Assembly (NCBI GenBank): GCA_028820945.1
Contig: JAPPHW010000158.1
Coordinates: forward strand, 4,599-14,390
Source: Defluviicoccus sp.
GTDB lineage: Bacteria > Pseudomonadota > Alphaproteobacteria > MPNO01
Reading direction: 5' to 3'
Length of the DNA: 9,792 nt
A program made the position numbers and the translations under genes. Shown here piece after piece: positions 1 through 6,256 of the stretch (position 1 is its first letter; each line of letters opens with the position of its first letter). The notes under the pieces are model-generated. The model had not been told where the DNA came from. It did no database searches and worked only from the letters and a program-made list of their open reading frames with translations.

Positions 1-120
1 CGTCCCGGGGGGGCGCGGCGGGCGCGGGGGGGCGCGGGCGGCGCCGCGCCGCCCCCCCCTCCCCCCGGCGGCGGGGGGCGGGCCGGGCCCCCCCCCCCCC
101 CCCCGCTCCCGGGAACGGCG
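1..120. other. G/C-only low-complexity block, probable sequence artefact
   Basis: Positions 1 to about 106 contain essentially only G and C, in long homopolymer runs including a C run of more than 15 bases around 88-104. Ordinary genes in this window are GC-rich but never lose A and T completely. The frame of the following ABC ATPase gene is open through this block only because G/C codons cannot form stops, and its conserved N-terminal homology stops abruptly at the block edge near 121. I read it as damaged or low-quality sequence overlying the true 5' end of that gene. Confidence 0.7.
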
Positions 121-942
121 ATCTCCGAGGCGCTGATCCGGCTTGAAGGGCTGGAGGTGCACTTCCCGATCCGCCAGGGCGTGCTCAAGCGCACGGTGGG
201 ACACGTACGGGCGGTCGATGGGGTCGACCTGTGCATCCAGCGGGGACAGATCCTCGCGCTGGTGGGCGAGTCGGGCTGTGGAAAGACCACGCTCGGTCGC
301 GCGGTGCTGCGCCTGGTGGAGCCCACCGGAGGCCGGGTGCGCTTCGACGGACGGGACCTCACGGGTTTCGGCCGGCGCGACATGCGCCCCATGCGCCGCC
401 GTCTGCAGTTCGTCTTCCAGGACCCCGCCTCGTCCCTCAACCCCCGCCTCACGGTGGCGACCGCCCTGACCGAGCCGATGGCGGCGCACGGCATCGGCGA
501 GAACCCGGAGGATCGGCTGGAGACGGCGGCGCAGACTCTGGTCGAGGTGCAGCTCGACCGAGAGCACCTGTGGCGGTATCCGCACGAGCTCTCCGGGGGG
601 CAGCGTCAGCGCATCGGCATCGCCCGCGCGCTGTGCCTGCGTCCCGACTTCGTGGTGTGCGACGAAGTCACCAGCGCGCTCGACGTATCGGTGCAGGCCG
701 AGGTGCTGCAGCTTCTTCTCGACCTGCGCCGCGAGCGCGCGCTCACCCTGCTCTTCATCACTCACGACATCGGGGTCGTGGAGTACCTGAGCGACACCAC
801 GGCGGTGATGCACGAGGGAAGGATCGTCGAGCTGGGTCCGACGGCGCGCGTGTGCACCGCGCCGGAGCACCCCTACACCCGACGTCTCATCGCGGCGGTG
901 CCGCGCCTGCCGCAGGGGACGAACGGCGGAGGGGCTCGGTAG
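121..942 (+). CDS. Oligopeptide/dipeptide ABC transporter ATP-binding protein, DppF/OppF type (5' end damaged)
   Basis: This is the ATPase subunit of a peptide-type ABC importer; it hydrolyses ATP on the cytoplasmic face to power uptake through a permease pair. Counting from the in-frame GTG at 157 (261 residues), the visible motifs are Walker A GESGCGKT (37-44), the Q-loop glutamine in FQDP (Q88), signature LSGGQRQR (145-152), Walker B FVVCDE (165-170), the SALD D-loop (173-176) and the switch histidine H203 in FITHD. The C-terminal [12 protein letters not shown] stretch is typical of the DppF/OppF/GsiA group. GTG 157 is the first standard start, but family-like sequence ([15 protein letters not shown]) continues upstream to about 121, where an ATC codon sits at the expected start, so the true start is at or before 121 and is obscured. 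The protein lacks the longer C-terminal tail of some members. Permease and binding-protein genes, if present, lie upstream outside the window. Substrate cannot be fixed. Confidence 0.93.
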   Translation: MSEALIRLEGLEVHFPIRQGVLKRTVGHVRAVDGVDLCIQRGQILALVGESGCGKTTLGRAVLRLVEPTGGRVRFDGRDLTGFGRRDMRPMRRRLQFVFQDPASSLNPRLTVATALTEPMAAHGIGENPEDRLETAAQTLVEVQLDREHLWRYPHELSGGQRQRIGIARALCLRPDFVVCDEVTSALDVSVQAEVLQLLLDLRRERALTLLFITHDIGVVEYLSDTTAVMHEGRIVELGPTARVCTAPEHPYTRRLIAAVPRLPQGTNGGGAR

Positions 943-1002
943 AGGAACTTCGGCCCCCGGGCCCGCCCGCATTTCTCCCGAGGTTGCAAACGAGGGCGCG
1001 GG

Positions 1003-1941
1003 TCAGAGGCCGAGCGGGCGGCGTTCCCGATATCGTTCGCAGAGACTCAGGAACTCGCAGGTGCTCTTCGGCATCGGCACCCGGGCGCCGGCGAGGTAGG
1101 TCAGCAGGTTCGCGCCCTCGCGCAGCAGGCGCAGCCCGTCCTCGACGCGCCGCTGCACCCGCTCGTCGCCCGGGATCGACCCCTGCGGACGAAAGTCGAG
1201 CAGCCGCTCTCCGCACGCGACGAACTCGGGCCACACGTCGAAGGTCGCCACGTCCGTGCGCATGGTCTCCGTCTCGTCCTTTGCGGCCCGGGCGAAGGCG
1301 AGCACCAGGGACCTGGCCCCGCACAGCCACTCGTCCTCCTCGATCTGCTCCACCATGGCGTCCGCGACGCGATCGATGGCGCGCATGGTCTGCGCGATCT
1401 TCGCGTATCGGCTCTCGTAGCAGTCCGCCATGGACATGGAGAACGCCTTGAGCGGCTCGCCCCACAGCTCGTCGATCCCCTCGTGGCCGCTGTAGTGCTT
1501 GACCGTCTTCCCGAGCCTCAGCGCCTCGACGAAGCACTCCTCGCACTCGCGCATCAACTCGTTGTCCGGGGTCGTCTCCACGCCCTTCGCCGCGAGCTCC
1601 ACGATCGACGTGAAGATGTCGGTTGCGCGGTTGAAGAGCGCGCCGGCAAGCATCGCACCGCAGACCCGCTTGCGCCGCGGGTCGGTCTCGCGTTCATACG
1701 CGGCACGCGCCGTGTCCAGCCGGCCGCTGGGGGTGTTGATCCCGAGCTCGGTGTGGTGGAACAGCCGCCGGGTGAGCAGCTCGATGAGCTGTTGCTTCGC
1801 GGCCAGGGTCTCCTCGGGGGGGTCGTAGTACCGGATCCAGTATCCGTCGTAGTAGATGCACTCCTTGTCGCTGATCCGGCGGCGAGCGCCATTGCGGGGC
1901 TCTCGTTCGAAGGTGTGCAGCTCCGACACCAGTCCAGGCAT
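1003..1941 (-). CDS. Conserved-looking hypothetical protein, cysteine-rich, helical, cytoplasmic
   Basis: I do not recognise the family. The 312-residue product has no signal peptide and no transmembrane segment. After a polar N-terminus comes an aromatic patch (YYDGYWIRYYDPP, 30-42), then mostly predicted helix to the end. There are ten cysteines spread along the chain (for example C28, C94, the CEEC at 133-136, C207, C243, C295, C301), but no CxxC spacing or histidine pattern that names a metal site. The start at ATG 1941 is chosen because GGAG lies six bases upstream; an earlier in-frame ATG at 2022 would add a basic, low-quality 27-residue extension without a ribosome binding site. Codon use is strongly GC at third positions, supporting real coding. 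The gene converges with the ABC ATPase gene and diverges from speB. It could be a regulator or an enzyme accessory; no function is assigned. Confidence 0.8.
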   Translation of the reverse strand: MPGLVSELHTFEREPRNGARRRISDKECIYYDGYWIRYYDPPEETLAAKQQLIELLTRRLFHHTELGINTPSGRLDTARAAYERETDPRRKRVCGAMLAGALFNRATDIFTSIVELAAKGVETTPDNELMRECEECFVEALRLGKTVKHYSGHEGIDELWGEPLKAFSMSMADCYESRYAKIAQTMRAIDRVADAMVEQIEEDEWLCGARSLVLAFARAAKDETETMRTDVATFDVWPEFVACGERLLDFRPQGSIPGDERVQRRVEDGLRLLREGANLLTYLAGARVPMPKSTCEFLSLCERYRERRPLGL

Positions 1942-2274
1942 GGCGAACTCCGGAGGCTGGATCTGCGCCGGCTCCCGGTCGCCCGACCGAGCGTCTCGAG
2001 AGCCGCAGGGGGACGGTATCATACGCCTGTTGGCTCGAAATTCTCACTCCCGCTCGAATCCCCGTTTGCGGCTCCCGGTGCGGCCCGAAGACGTGCGACC
2101 ATGACTGTGCCCTCGGCGGAACGCCCCGGCGGCGCCCGGAGCCGCTCCCGCTCGCGACGCAGGGCAGGGAGCCCGACACGGCGGGCGTCGACCTCGGAGC
2201 GTCGGCGGGTTCCGCCCTCCTTGCTTTCGCGCGGGCGGACCGGGCCGCGGCAACGGCGACGGAGACTTTGCACC
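1942..2274. other. Divergent intergenic region between the hypothetical gene and speB
   Basis: This 333-bp stretch separates two divergent start codons and must hold both promoters. It contains GTATCATAC at 2016-2024, which reads TATGAT (a good -10 hexamer) on the minus strand about 77 bases before the hypothetical gene's ATG, but no convincing -35 sits 16-18 bases from it. Towards speB the sequence is extremely GC-rich and I see no sigma70-like pair. A GGAG at 2261-2264 serves as the speB ribosome binding site. No RNA gene or repeat is apparent. Confidence 0.5.
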
Positions 2275-3231
2275 ATGACCATGAAGGACGACGGCGACCA
2301 CGCGTTCACGGCACGGTCACCGTACGGGCTTCGCGACGAGGCGACCTACGCCGGGGCGCTCAGCTTCCTGCGGCGGCCGTACACGCGCGATCTGGAGGGA
2401 GTCGACGTCGCGGTCACCGGCATCCCCTTCGACCTCGCGACCACCAACCGCCCCGGCGCCCGTCTGGGACCGCGCGCGGTGCGCGCCGCTTCGACGCAGC
2501 TCTCGTGGGGGCCGCCGTGGCCGTGGGGCTTCGATCCGACGAAGCGCCTCGCCGTCGTCGACACCGGAGACTGCGTGCTGGACCACGGCCGCCCCGCCGA
2601 CATCCCCGCCCGCATCGAGCGCCACGCGGCGGACATCCTCGACGCCGGCGCCTCCGTGCTCGCCATCGGGGGCGACCACTTCATCACCCTGCCCCTGCTC
2701 CGCGCCCACGCGGCCCGCCACGGACCACTCGCCCTGGTGCACTTCGACGCCCACAGCGACACATGGAGCGACGAGGACGGACGCATCGACCACGGCACGA
2801 TGTTCTTCCACGCGGTGCGGGAGGGCATCGTGGACGTCGCCCGCTCGGTGCAGATCGGGATCCGGACCCACAACGAGGATCGTCTCGGATTCACCTGGCT
2901 CGACGCCGCGTGGGTGCACGAATACGGACCGGCTGCGACGGCACGGGAGACGATGCGCATCGTCGGGGACGCGAGGGCGTACCTCACGTTCGACATCGAC
3001 TGCCTCGATCCGGCCTACGCGCCGGGCACCGGCACCCCGGTGACCGGAGGGCTGTCGACGTACCAGGCGCAGAGCATCATTCGGGGCTTGAGCGGAGTCG
3101 GCTTCGTGGGCATGGACGTGGTGGAGGTCGCCCCGGCCTACGACGTGGCGGAGAACACGGCGCTCGCGGCCGCCAGCATCGCCCTCGACTACCTCTGCCT
3201 GATGGCGCAGTCGCGACCAGACGTTGTCTGA
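2275..3231 (+). CDS. speB: Agmatinase (ureohydrolase family)
   Basis: A cytoplasmic binuclear manganese enzyme that hydrolyses agmatine to putrescine and urea, the second step of the arginine decarboxylase route to polyamines. The 318-residue length fits the family. All six metal ligands are present: H135 in IGGDH (131-135), D158, H160 and D162 in HFDAHSD (156-162), and D240 and D242 in TFDIDCLDP (238-246). HGTMFFHA (173-180), SVQIGIRT (191-198), GTGTPVTGGL (251-260) and GMDVVEVAPAYD (279-290) closely match Escherichia coli SpeB as I remember it. ATG 2275 is preferred over ATG 2281 because GGAG at 2261-2264 lies ten bases before it; the frame is open much further upstream but that part is not protein-like. 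The gene stands alone with no arginine decarboxylase beside it. Guanidinobutyrase or a related amidinohydrolase is the main alternative, since substrate specificity in this family is not decided by the metal motifs. Confidence 0.95.
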   Translation: MTMKDDGDHAFTARSPYGLRDEATYAGALSFLRRPYTRDLEGVDVAVTGIPFDLATTNRPGARLGPRAVRAASTQLSWGPPWPWGFDPTKRLAVVDTGDCVLDHGRPADIPARIERHAADILDAGASVLAIGGDHFITLPLLRAHAARHGPLALVHFDAHSDTWSDEDGRIDHGTMFFHAVREGIVDVARSVQIGIRTHNEDRLGFTWLDAAWVHEYGPAATARETMRIVGDARAYLTFDIDCLDPAYAPGTGTPVTGGLSTYQAQSIIRGLSGVGFVGMDVVEVAPAYDVAENTALAAASIALDYLCLMAQSRPDVV

Positions 3232-3340
3232 GGCCCGGGTGGCCCCGGGTGGCTCGGCGTGCCGGGCGCACCCGCAAGCACATCGCGCAGCCTGGGGTGC
3301 CGAGGCTGTACGTGCATCGGACGCCACGGCACATCGAAGC

Positions 3341-3506
3341 CAGCGATTCTCATTTTAGGAGCGCGCCCCTGGGAGCGCGGGCATCTTGCCCGCTTGAACC
3401 CACCGGTGGGCCTTCGGCCCCCTTGCGGGCGGGACGCCCGCGCTCCCAGGGGCGTGTCCGCCGTTCGCGTCGACTTGCCTGGGGAGACGCAAAATGAGAA
3501 TTGCTG
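3341..3506. mobile_element. MITE-like non-autonomous element with 16-bp TIRs and flanking 9-bp direct repeat
   Basis: The left end CAGCGATTCTCATTTT (3341-3356) and the right end AAAATGAGAATTGCTG (3491-3506) are inverted repeats matching at 15 of 16 positions. Immediately outside each end is the same nonamer CATCGAAGC (3332-3340 and 3507-3515), arranged as a target-site duplication would be; the boundary is uncertain by one base because a C follows in both copies. The 166-bp interior has no coding capacity I would accept and carries a long perfect inverted repeat plus shorter palindromes (CCCACCGGTGGG at 3399-3410). The A/T-rich ends contrast with the GC-rich surroundings. It fits a miniature inverted-repeat element mobilised in trans by an unseen DDE transposase. 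It lies between speB and the PDZ protein gene, just upstream of that gene's promoter. Confidence 0.72.
3364..3454. repeat. Internal long inverted repeat of the MITE-like element
   Basis: The arm CGCCCCTGGGAGCGCGGGC (3364-3382) is a perfect reverse complement of 3436-3454, giving a 19-bp stem. After a short mismatched patch, pairing resumes with GCCCGC (3388-3393) against GCGGGC (3425-3430). Transcribed in either direction it would form a very stable long hairpin. The inner-arm wording GCGGGCGGGACGCCCGCGCT recurs with small changes at 4745-4764, so it belongs to an interspersed repeat family. It may also act as a transcription barrier downstream of speB, although no U-tract follows. Confidence 0.75.
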
Positions 3507-3523
3507 CATCGAAGCCCGCGCGC

Positions 3524-3551
3524 TTGTCCCGCGGCACCGCCCCGGTATGAT
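3524..3551 (+). promoter_or_regulatory. Probable sigma70-like promoter of the PDZ protein gene
   Basis: TTGTCC at 3524-3529 (four of six to the TTGACA consensus) is followed after 16 bases by TATGAT at 3546-3551 (five of six to TATAAT). Transcription would begin near 3558, giving a leader of about 66 bases before the GTG at 3624. It is the best-formed hexamer pair I found in this GC-rich window. The MITE-like element's right end is 17 bases upstream of the -35. Confidence 0.5.
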
Positions 3552-3623
3552 GGACGGCACGAGCGCGGCGGCGGCCGAGGCCGCCGAAGTCGCCCTCCCC
3601 CACGCGATGGAGACCATGCAACG

Positions 3624-4571
3624 GTGACGGAGACGGAGAAGGAGCCGGCGGTCGAACTCGACATCGACGCCATGCTGTCGTCGCTGGTGAGCGTGCGCTG
3701 CGAGGTTCCGGAGGATGCGCTCACCGCGCCCGTGCTGGGTACGGAGCGGATGGGAAACGGCGTGGTGATCGGCGACCGCGGCCTCGTGCTGACCATCGGC
3801 TACCTCGTGACCGAGGCGCAGACGCTGTGGATCACGGACCACCGGGGCCTGGCCGTCCCCGGCCATGTCCTCGGCTACGACCAGGAATCCGGATTCGGGC
3901 TCGTCCAGGCCCTTCAGCCGCTGACCGCGCCGGCCATGGATCTCGGCGTGAGCGCCGCGTGCGGCGTGGGCGATCCGATTCTCGTCGCCGGCCACGGCGG
4001 CGGCGACGCGCTCGTCACCGGACGCATCATCGCGAAGCGCGAGTTCGCCGGGTACTGGGAGTACGTGCTCGACGAAGCCCTGTTCACCGCACCGGCACAC
4101 CCGAACTGGGGGGGCGCCGCGCTCGTCGGCTCCGACGGCCGGTTGCTCGGTGTCGGCTCCCTTCTCGTACAGACCGTCTCGTCGAGCGGTGAGAAGGGGG
4201 GCGCGAACATGGTCGTTCCGATCGACCTGCTGAAGCCGATCCTCGAGGACATGCAGCTCTACGGCCGGCCCAACCGGCCAGCGCGGCCGTGGCTCGGCTT
4301 CCTCGTTCAGGACGTCGGCAGCCATCTGGTGGTCGCGAGCACATATGACGGCTGTCCGGCCGACCGGGCGGGGGTCGAGGTCGGCGACCTGATCGTCGAG
4401 GTCGCGGGGGAGCCCATCGACGGGCTTGCGGAGCTGTTCCGCAAGGTCTGGGGAATCGGCCCGGCGGGAAGCGACATCCCGCTCACCATCGTGCGCGACG
4501 GCGAACCCCGTCCCGTGGTGCTGGAATCGATCGACCGGGATGCGCGCCTGAAGCATGGCGCGGTGCACTGA
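3624..4571 (+). CDS. HtrA-like trypsin-fold plus PDZ protein with degenerate catalytic triad (pseudoprotease)
   Basis: The 315-residue product looks like an S1C (DegP/HtrA) peptidase domain (about 20-210) followed by one PDZ domain (about 221-300, starting PWLGFLVQDV and containing PADRAGVEVGDLIVEV). Read against S1C motifs, the histidine position (usually A-H) is Y60 in LTIGYLV. The aspartate region (usually D-L-A-L/V-L/V) reads SGFGLVQ at 89-95. The nucleophile loop (usually GNSGGP) reads NWGGAA, with W162 in place of serine. All three catalytic residues therefore appear lost, leaving a likely binding or scaffold protein. No signal peptide or membrane anchor is visible, unlike periplasmic DegP, so a cytoplasmic place is suggested. 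The GTG at 3624 is chosen because GGAG at 3609-3612 precedes it by 11 bases and homology begins shortly after; upstream in-frame sequence runs into the MITE-like element and is not protein-like. The start overlaps the TGA of a six-codon ORF (ATG 3607), which may be chance. Confidence 0.85.
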   Translation: MTETEKEPAVELDIDAMLSSLVSVRCEVPEDALTAPVLGTERMGNGVVIGDRGLVLTIGYLVTEAQTLWITDHRGLAVPGHVLGYDQESGFGLVQALQPLTAPAMDLGVSAACGVGDPILVAGHGGGDALVTGRIIAKREFAGYWEYVLDEALFTAPAHPNWGGAALVGSDGRLLGVGSLLVQTVSSSGEKGGANMVVPIDLLKPILEDMQLYGRPNRPARPWLGFLVQDVGSHLVVASTYDGCPADRAGVEVGDLIVEVAGEPIDGLAELFRKVWGIGPAGSDIPLTIVRDGEPRPVVLESIDRDARLKHGAVH

Positions 4572-4593
4572 GCGCGGCGCGCGGTCGCCGCGC
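4572..4593 (+). terminator. Possible hairpin terminator after the PDZ protein gene
   Basis: Directly after the stop codon, GCGCGGCG (4572-4579) pairs perfectly with CGCCGCGC (4586-4593) around a six-base loop. The strong GC stem at this place suits a transcript end, but no T-run follows, so it may work only weakly or need Rho. Confidence 0.35.
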
Positions 4594-4739
4594 CGCCGAT
4601 ACCGGGCACCTGGCGAGGCTGCCCTCAGAGCGACGAGGCCTGTGTCGAAGCCACTCTACGCGGCTCGGGACGTCCAGGGCGGTGCGCGCGATACCGCGAC
4701 GTTCGGGCCTTCGGCGGATTGTCCATTTCCGGCCTCCAG

Positions 4740-4772
4740 CCGGGGCGGGCGGGACGCCTGCGCTCCCGGGAA
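4740..4772 (-). repeat. Second copy of the GCGGGC...GCGCTCCC repeat family
   Basis: Positions 4745-4770 match one arm region of the MITE-like element (3425-3450) at all but two of 26 bases: the core is GCGGGCGGGACGCC followed by C or T and then GCGCTCCC. Here there is no partner arm, and the A/T-rich terminal repeats seen at 3341-3506 are absent. It sits in the 248-bp gap between two convergent genes, a usual place for REP-type repeats. Confidence 0.65.
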
Positions 4773-4819
4773 AGGCCGCCGCGCTCCCGCGCGCCGTCGG
4801 CGCCCCGGGCCGGGCGCCG

Positions 4820-5749
4820 TCAGTACCGCGCGACGGTGGGGTCCACCTCCCGCGACCACGCGTCGATCCCACCTTCGAGGTTGTGCACGTCGGTGAACCC
4901 TTCCGCACGGAAATGCTCGGCCGCACCCAGGCTCCGAACCCCGGTGTGGCAGTAGAAGACGAGCTTCGTGTCCTTCGGGAGCGCGGACACGACCCTCAGG
5001 CCTTCGTCGTCGAGCAGGATCGACCCCTCGATGACCGCCCGCGCCCGCTCCTGCGACGTGCGCACGTCCACAAGCATCGGCGCGGCGCCGGCTTCGTGCC
5101 GCGCGGCGGCGAGATCGGCCGGCGACATCCGGCCGACCGGCGGCGGTGCATTGGGGTTGTCGATCCTGAACGCCGTGCCCTGCACGGTCTCCTCGATGTC
5201 GATCGACAGCCCCTTCGCCTTCTGCGCCGACGCCAGGTCGAACAGCAGGGCGACTCCGTTCGACTCGGCCCGAACCTCGTGCCCCTCCATCGGCCCGAGG
5301 TTGAACGAGTGCTGCCAGCGCCCGTCGATGGACAGGTGCACCGCGTTGCCGGGATTGGCCTGGAGCGCATTGGCGATGACGGCGGCGGCGGCGTCGCTCA
5401 CGCGGATCTCGGGCGGAGTCCGGTCCGGCGCCTCCACCCCGAGCATCTCGTGCAGCTCGCCGTTGTTGAACATCTGCTTCACGATGTCGCAGCCGCCCAC
5501 GAACTCGCGGTCGATGTAGAGCTGCGGGATCGTCGGCCAGTCGGAGAACGTCTTGATGCCTTCCCGGATCCCCTGATCCTCCAGCACGTTGAACGTGGTG
5601 TACTCCGGGACGAGGGAGTCCAGGATGCCGACGGTGGCGGCGGAGAAGCCGCACTGCGGCTGCACCCGCGTGCCCTTCATGAACAGCACCACGCGGTCGG
5701 AATCGACGAGCGACTCGATACGGGACTTCAGCGACTGATTCGGTTCCAT
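4820..5749 (-). CDS. Three-domain fusion: CGFS monothiol glutaredoxin, cysteine-less A-type Fe-S carrier-like domain, rhodanese
   Basis: The 309-residue cytoplasmic product begins with a Grx4/GrxD-type glutaredoxin (about 1-105): K25, the CGFS active site at 33-36, WPTIPQLYI (71-79) and GGCD (85-88), the residues that bind glutathione and an inter-subunit [2Fe-2S] cluster in this family. Residues about 113-205 resemble a HesB/IscA carrier domain, ending FRIDNPNA (194-201), but where the family has its CGC ligands the sequence is PPPVG, and no cysteine occurs anywhere in the domain. Residues about 208-305 form a single rhodanese domain (MLVDVRT, 225-231; active loop CHTGVRS, 267-273; LEGGIDAW, 291-298) with C267 and R272 intact. 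ATG 5749 is chosen because AGGAG lies six bases upstream; an earlier in-frame ATG at 5923 adds non-conserved sequence. A Grx-rhodanese fusion of about this length is, as I recall, annotated as Grx4-family in some gammaproteobacteria. Role inferred: Fe-S or persulfide handling. The gene is convergent with the PDZ gene. Confidence 0.92.
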   Translation of the reverse strand: MEPNQSLKSRIESLVDSDRVVLFMKGTRVQPQCGFSAATVGILDSLVPEYTTFNVLEDQGIREGIKTFSDWPTIPQLYIDREFVGGCDIVKQMFNNGELHEMLGVEAPDRTPPEIRVSDAAAAVIANALQANPGNAVHLSIDGRWQHSFNLGPMEGHEVRAESNGVALLFDLASAQKAKGLSIDIEETVQGTAFRIDNPNAPPPVGRMSPADLAAARHEAGAAPMLVDVRTSQERARAVIEGSILLDDEGLRVVSALPKDTKLVFYCHTGVRSLGAAEHFRAEGFTDVHNLEGGIDAWSREVDPTVARY

Positions 5750-5755
5750 CGGATT

Positions 5756-5760
5756 CTCCT
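5756..5760 (-). promoter_or_regulatory. Ribosome binding site fixing the fusion-protein start
   Basis: AGGAG on the minus strand, six bases before the ATG at 5749. It is the strongest Shine-Dalgarno match in the window and rules out the upstream in-frame ATG at 5923 as the main start. Confidence 0.75.
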
Positions 5761-5783
5761 CTGTCCGCGCTCCGGCGGCGGCG

Positions 5784-5800
5784 GGCCGGCAACGCCGGCC
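5784..5800 (-). promoter_or_regulatory. Leader hairpin upstream of the glutaredoxin fusion gene
   Basis: GGCCGGC (5784-5790), loop AAC, GCCGGCC (5794-5800) form a perfect seven-base-pair stem about 35-50 bases before the start codon. On the plus strand it is followed by TGTTTCGATTT, which resembles a weak terminator tail, but no plus-strand gene ends here. It could be an mRNA 5'-end structure, or chance in GC-rich DNA. Confidence 0.3.
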
Positions 5801-6256
5801 TGTTTCGATTTCAATGCAGGCTAGATGATCGACCGCCTCGCCACAAGGCGAGCGAGTCGCGGACGACCCATGGCATGACGGCGGTCCGGCGACAGCTCGA
5901 GCCCCGCCATGCCGCGCGCCCAAGTCATCCGGCGCTCGCCGGCGCCTTCTCCTCCACTCGTTCGTGCCGCAGCCCGAACACGTAGCGCCGCTTGCGGGTC
6001 AGGTCGCGATGAGGATTGAAGAGCAAGCGGCACAGGCGGAGCGCACACTTCACGATGTGTGACGCACCGAACGCGGTGAACCGGGCGATCGAGGCGCTGC
6101 TCCGTCGACGGGACCTTCAGCCGACCGCGATGACGACGTGACCCCTCGCATCGGTGGGGACGGTGGCGTACCCGGATCCCGGCCGCCGCGTAGTCCTCGA
6201 CCCGCCGCGGCGCCATCCAGGCGCGCATGCCGTCGCCGGTCGCCCTCGGGGCGCCG
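5801..6256. other. Intergenic stretch with no confident gene; coding-like fragments
   Basis: About 450 bp between the 3' end of the surface-protein gene and the leader of the glutaredoxin fusion gene. Readings in several frames look partly coding without making a whole gene. On the minus strand there is an ATG at 6228 starting MRAWMAPRRVEDYAAAGIR, then after a frame change GYATVPTDARGHVVIAVG and a stop near 6127. A separate minus-strand 42-codon frame (6053-5925) follows. On the plus strand 6055-6141 reads MCDAPNAVNRAIEALLRR and ends in TGA. GC-rich DNA gives such readings by chance, so I do not call a gene. A small CTCGCC-ACAA-GGCGAG hairpin lies at 5837-5852. Confidence 0.4.
5925..6053 (-). 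CDS. Doubtful short ORF, possibly a gene remnant
   Basis: A 42-codon frame from GTG 6053 to TGA 5925. Third-position GC is high (35 of 42 codons), and the product is a basic, leucine- and arginine-rich sequence (CALRLCRLLFNPHRDL near its start). The same frame is open a further 60 or so bases upstream without a better start. No ribosome binding site is evident and I recognise no family. It may be the tail of a decayed gene or may not be translated. Confidence 0.2.
   Translation of the reverse strand: MKCALRLCRLLFNPHRDLTRKRRYVFGLRHERVEEKAPASAG

Noticed and set aside
231..1451. Plus-strand 406-codon frame
   Set aside because: It is a shifted reading of the ABC ATPase gene followed by antisense of the hypothetical gene; the product is Arg/Ala/Pro-rich with no motifs, typical of GC-rich shadows.
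2040..2075. CTCGAATCCCC resembling a tRNA T-loop
   Set aside because: The flanking bases cannot form the five-base T-stem and no acceptor or anticodon arm could be placed.
1483..2274. Long open plus-strand frame running into the agmatinase gene as an N-terminal extension
   Set aside because: It overlaps the hypothetical gene on the other strand, has no agmatinase-like content, and the speB length and ribosome binding site both support the ATG at 2275.
2317..3327. Minus-strand 336-codon frame opposite speB
   Set aside because: It lies antisense to a gene with complete metal-ligand motifs, and its translation has no recognisable domain.
3343..3356. GATTCTCATTTT as a Fur-box half site
   Set aside because: Only half of the pattern is present, and it is explained better as part of the terminal inverted repeat that recurs at 3491-3506.
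3189..4568. Minus-strand 459-codon frame opposite the PDZ protein gene and MITE-like element
   Set aside because: It crosses the repeat element and is antisense to a gene with clear trypsin-fold and PDZ patterns.
5750..6256. Chimeric join between two genomes in the gene-poor stretch
   Set aside because: The two sides carry different repeat families, which raised the idea, but base composition and codon style are similar on both sides and nothing in the sequence marks a join.
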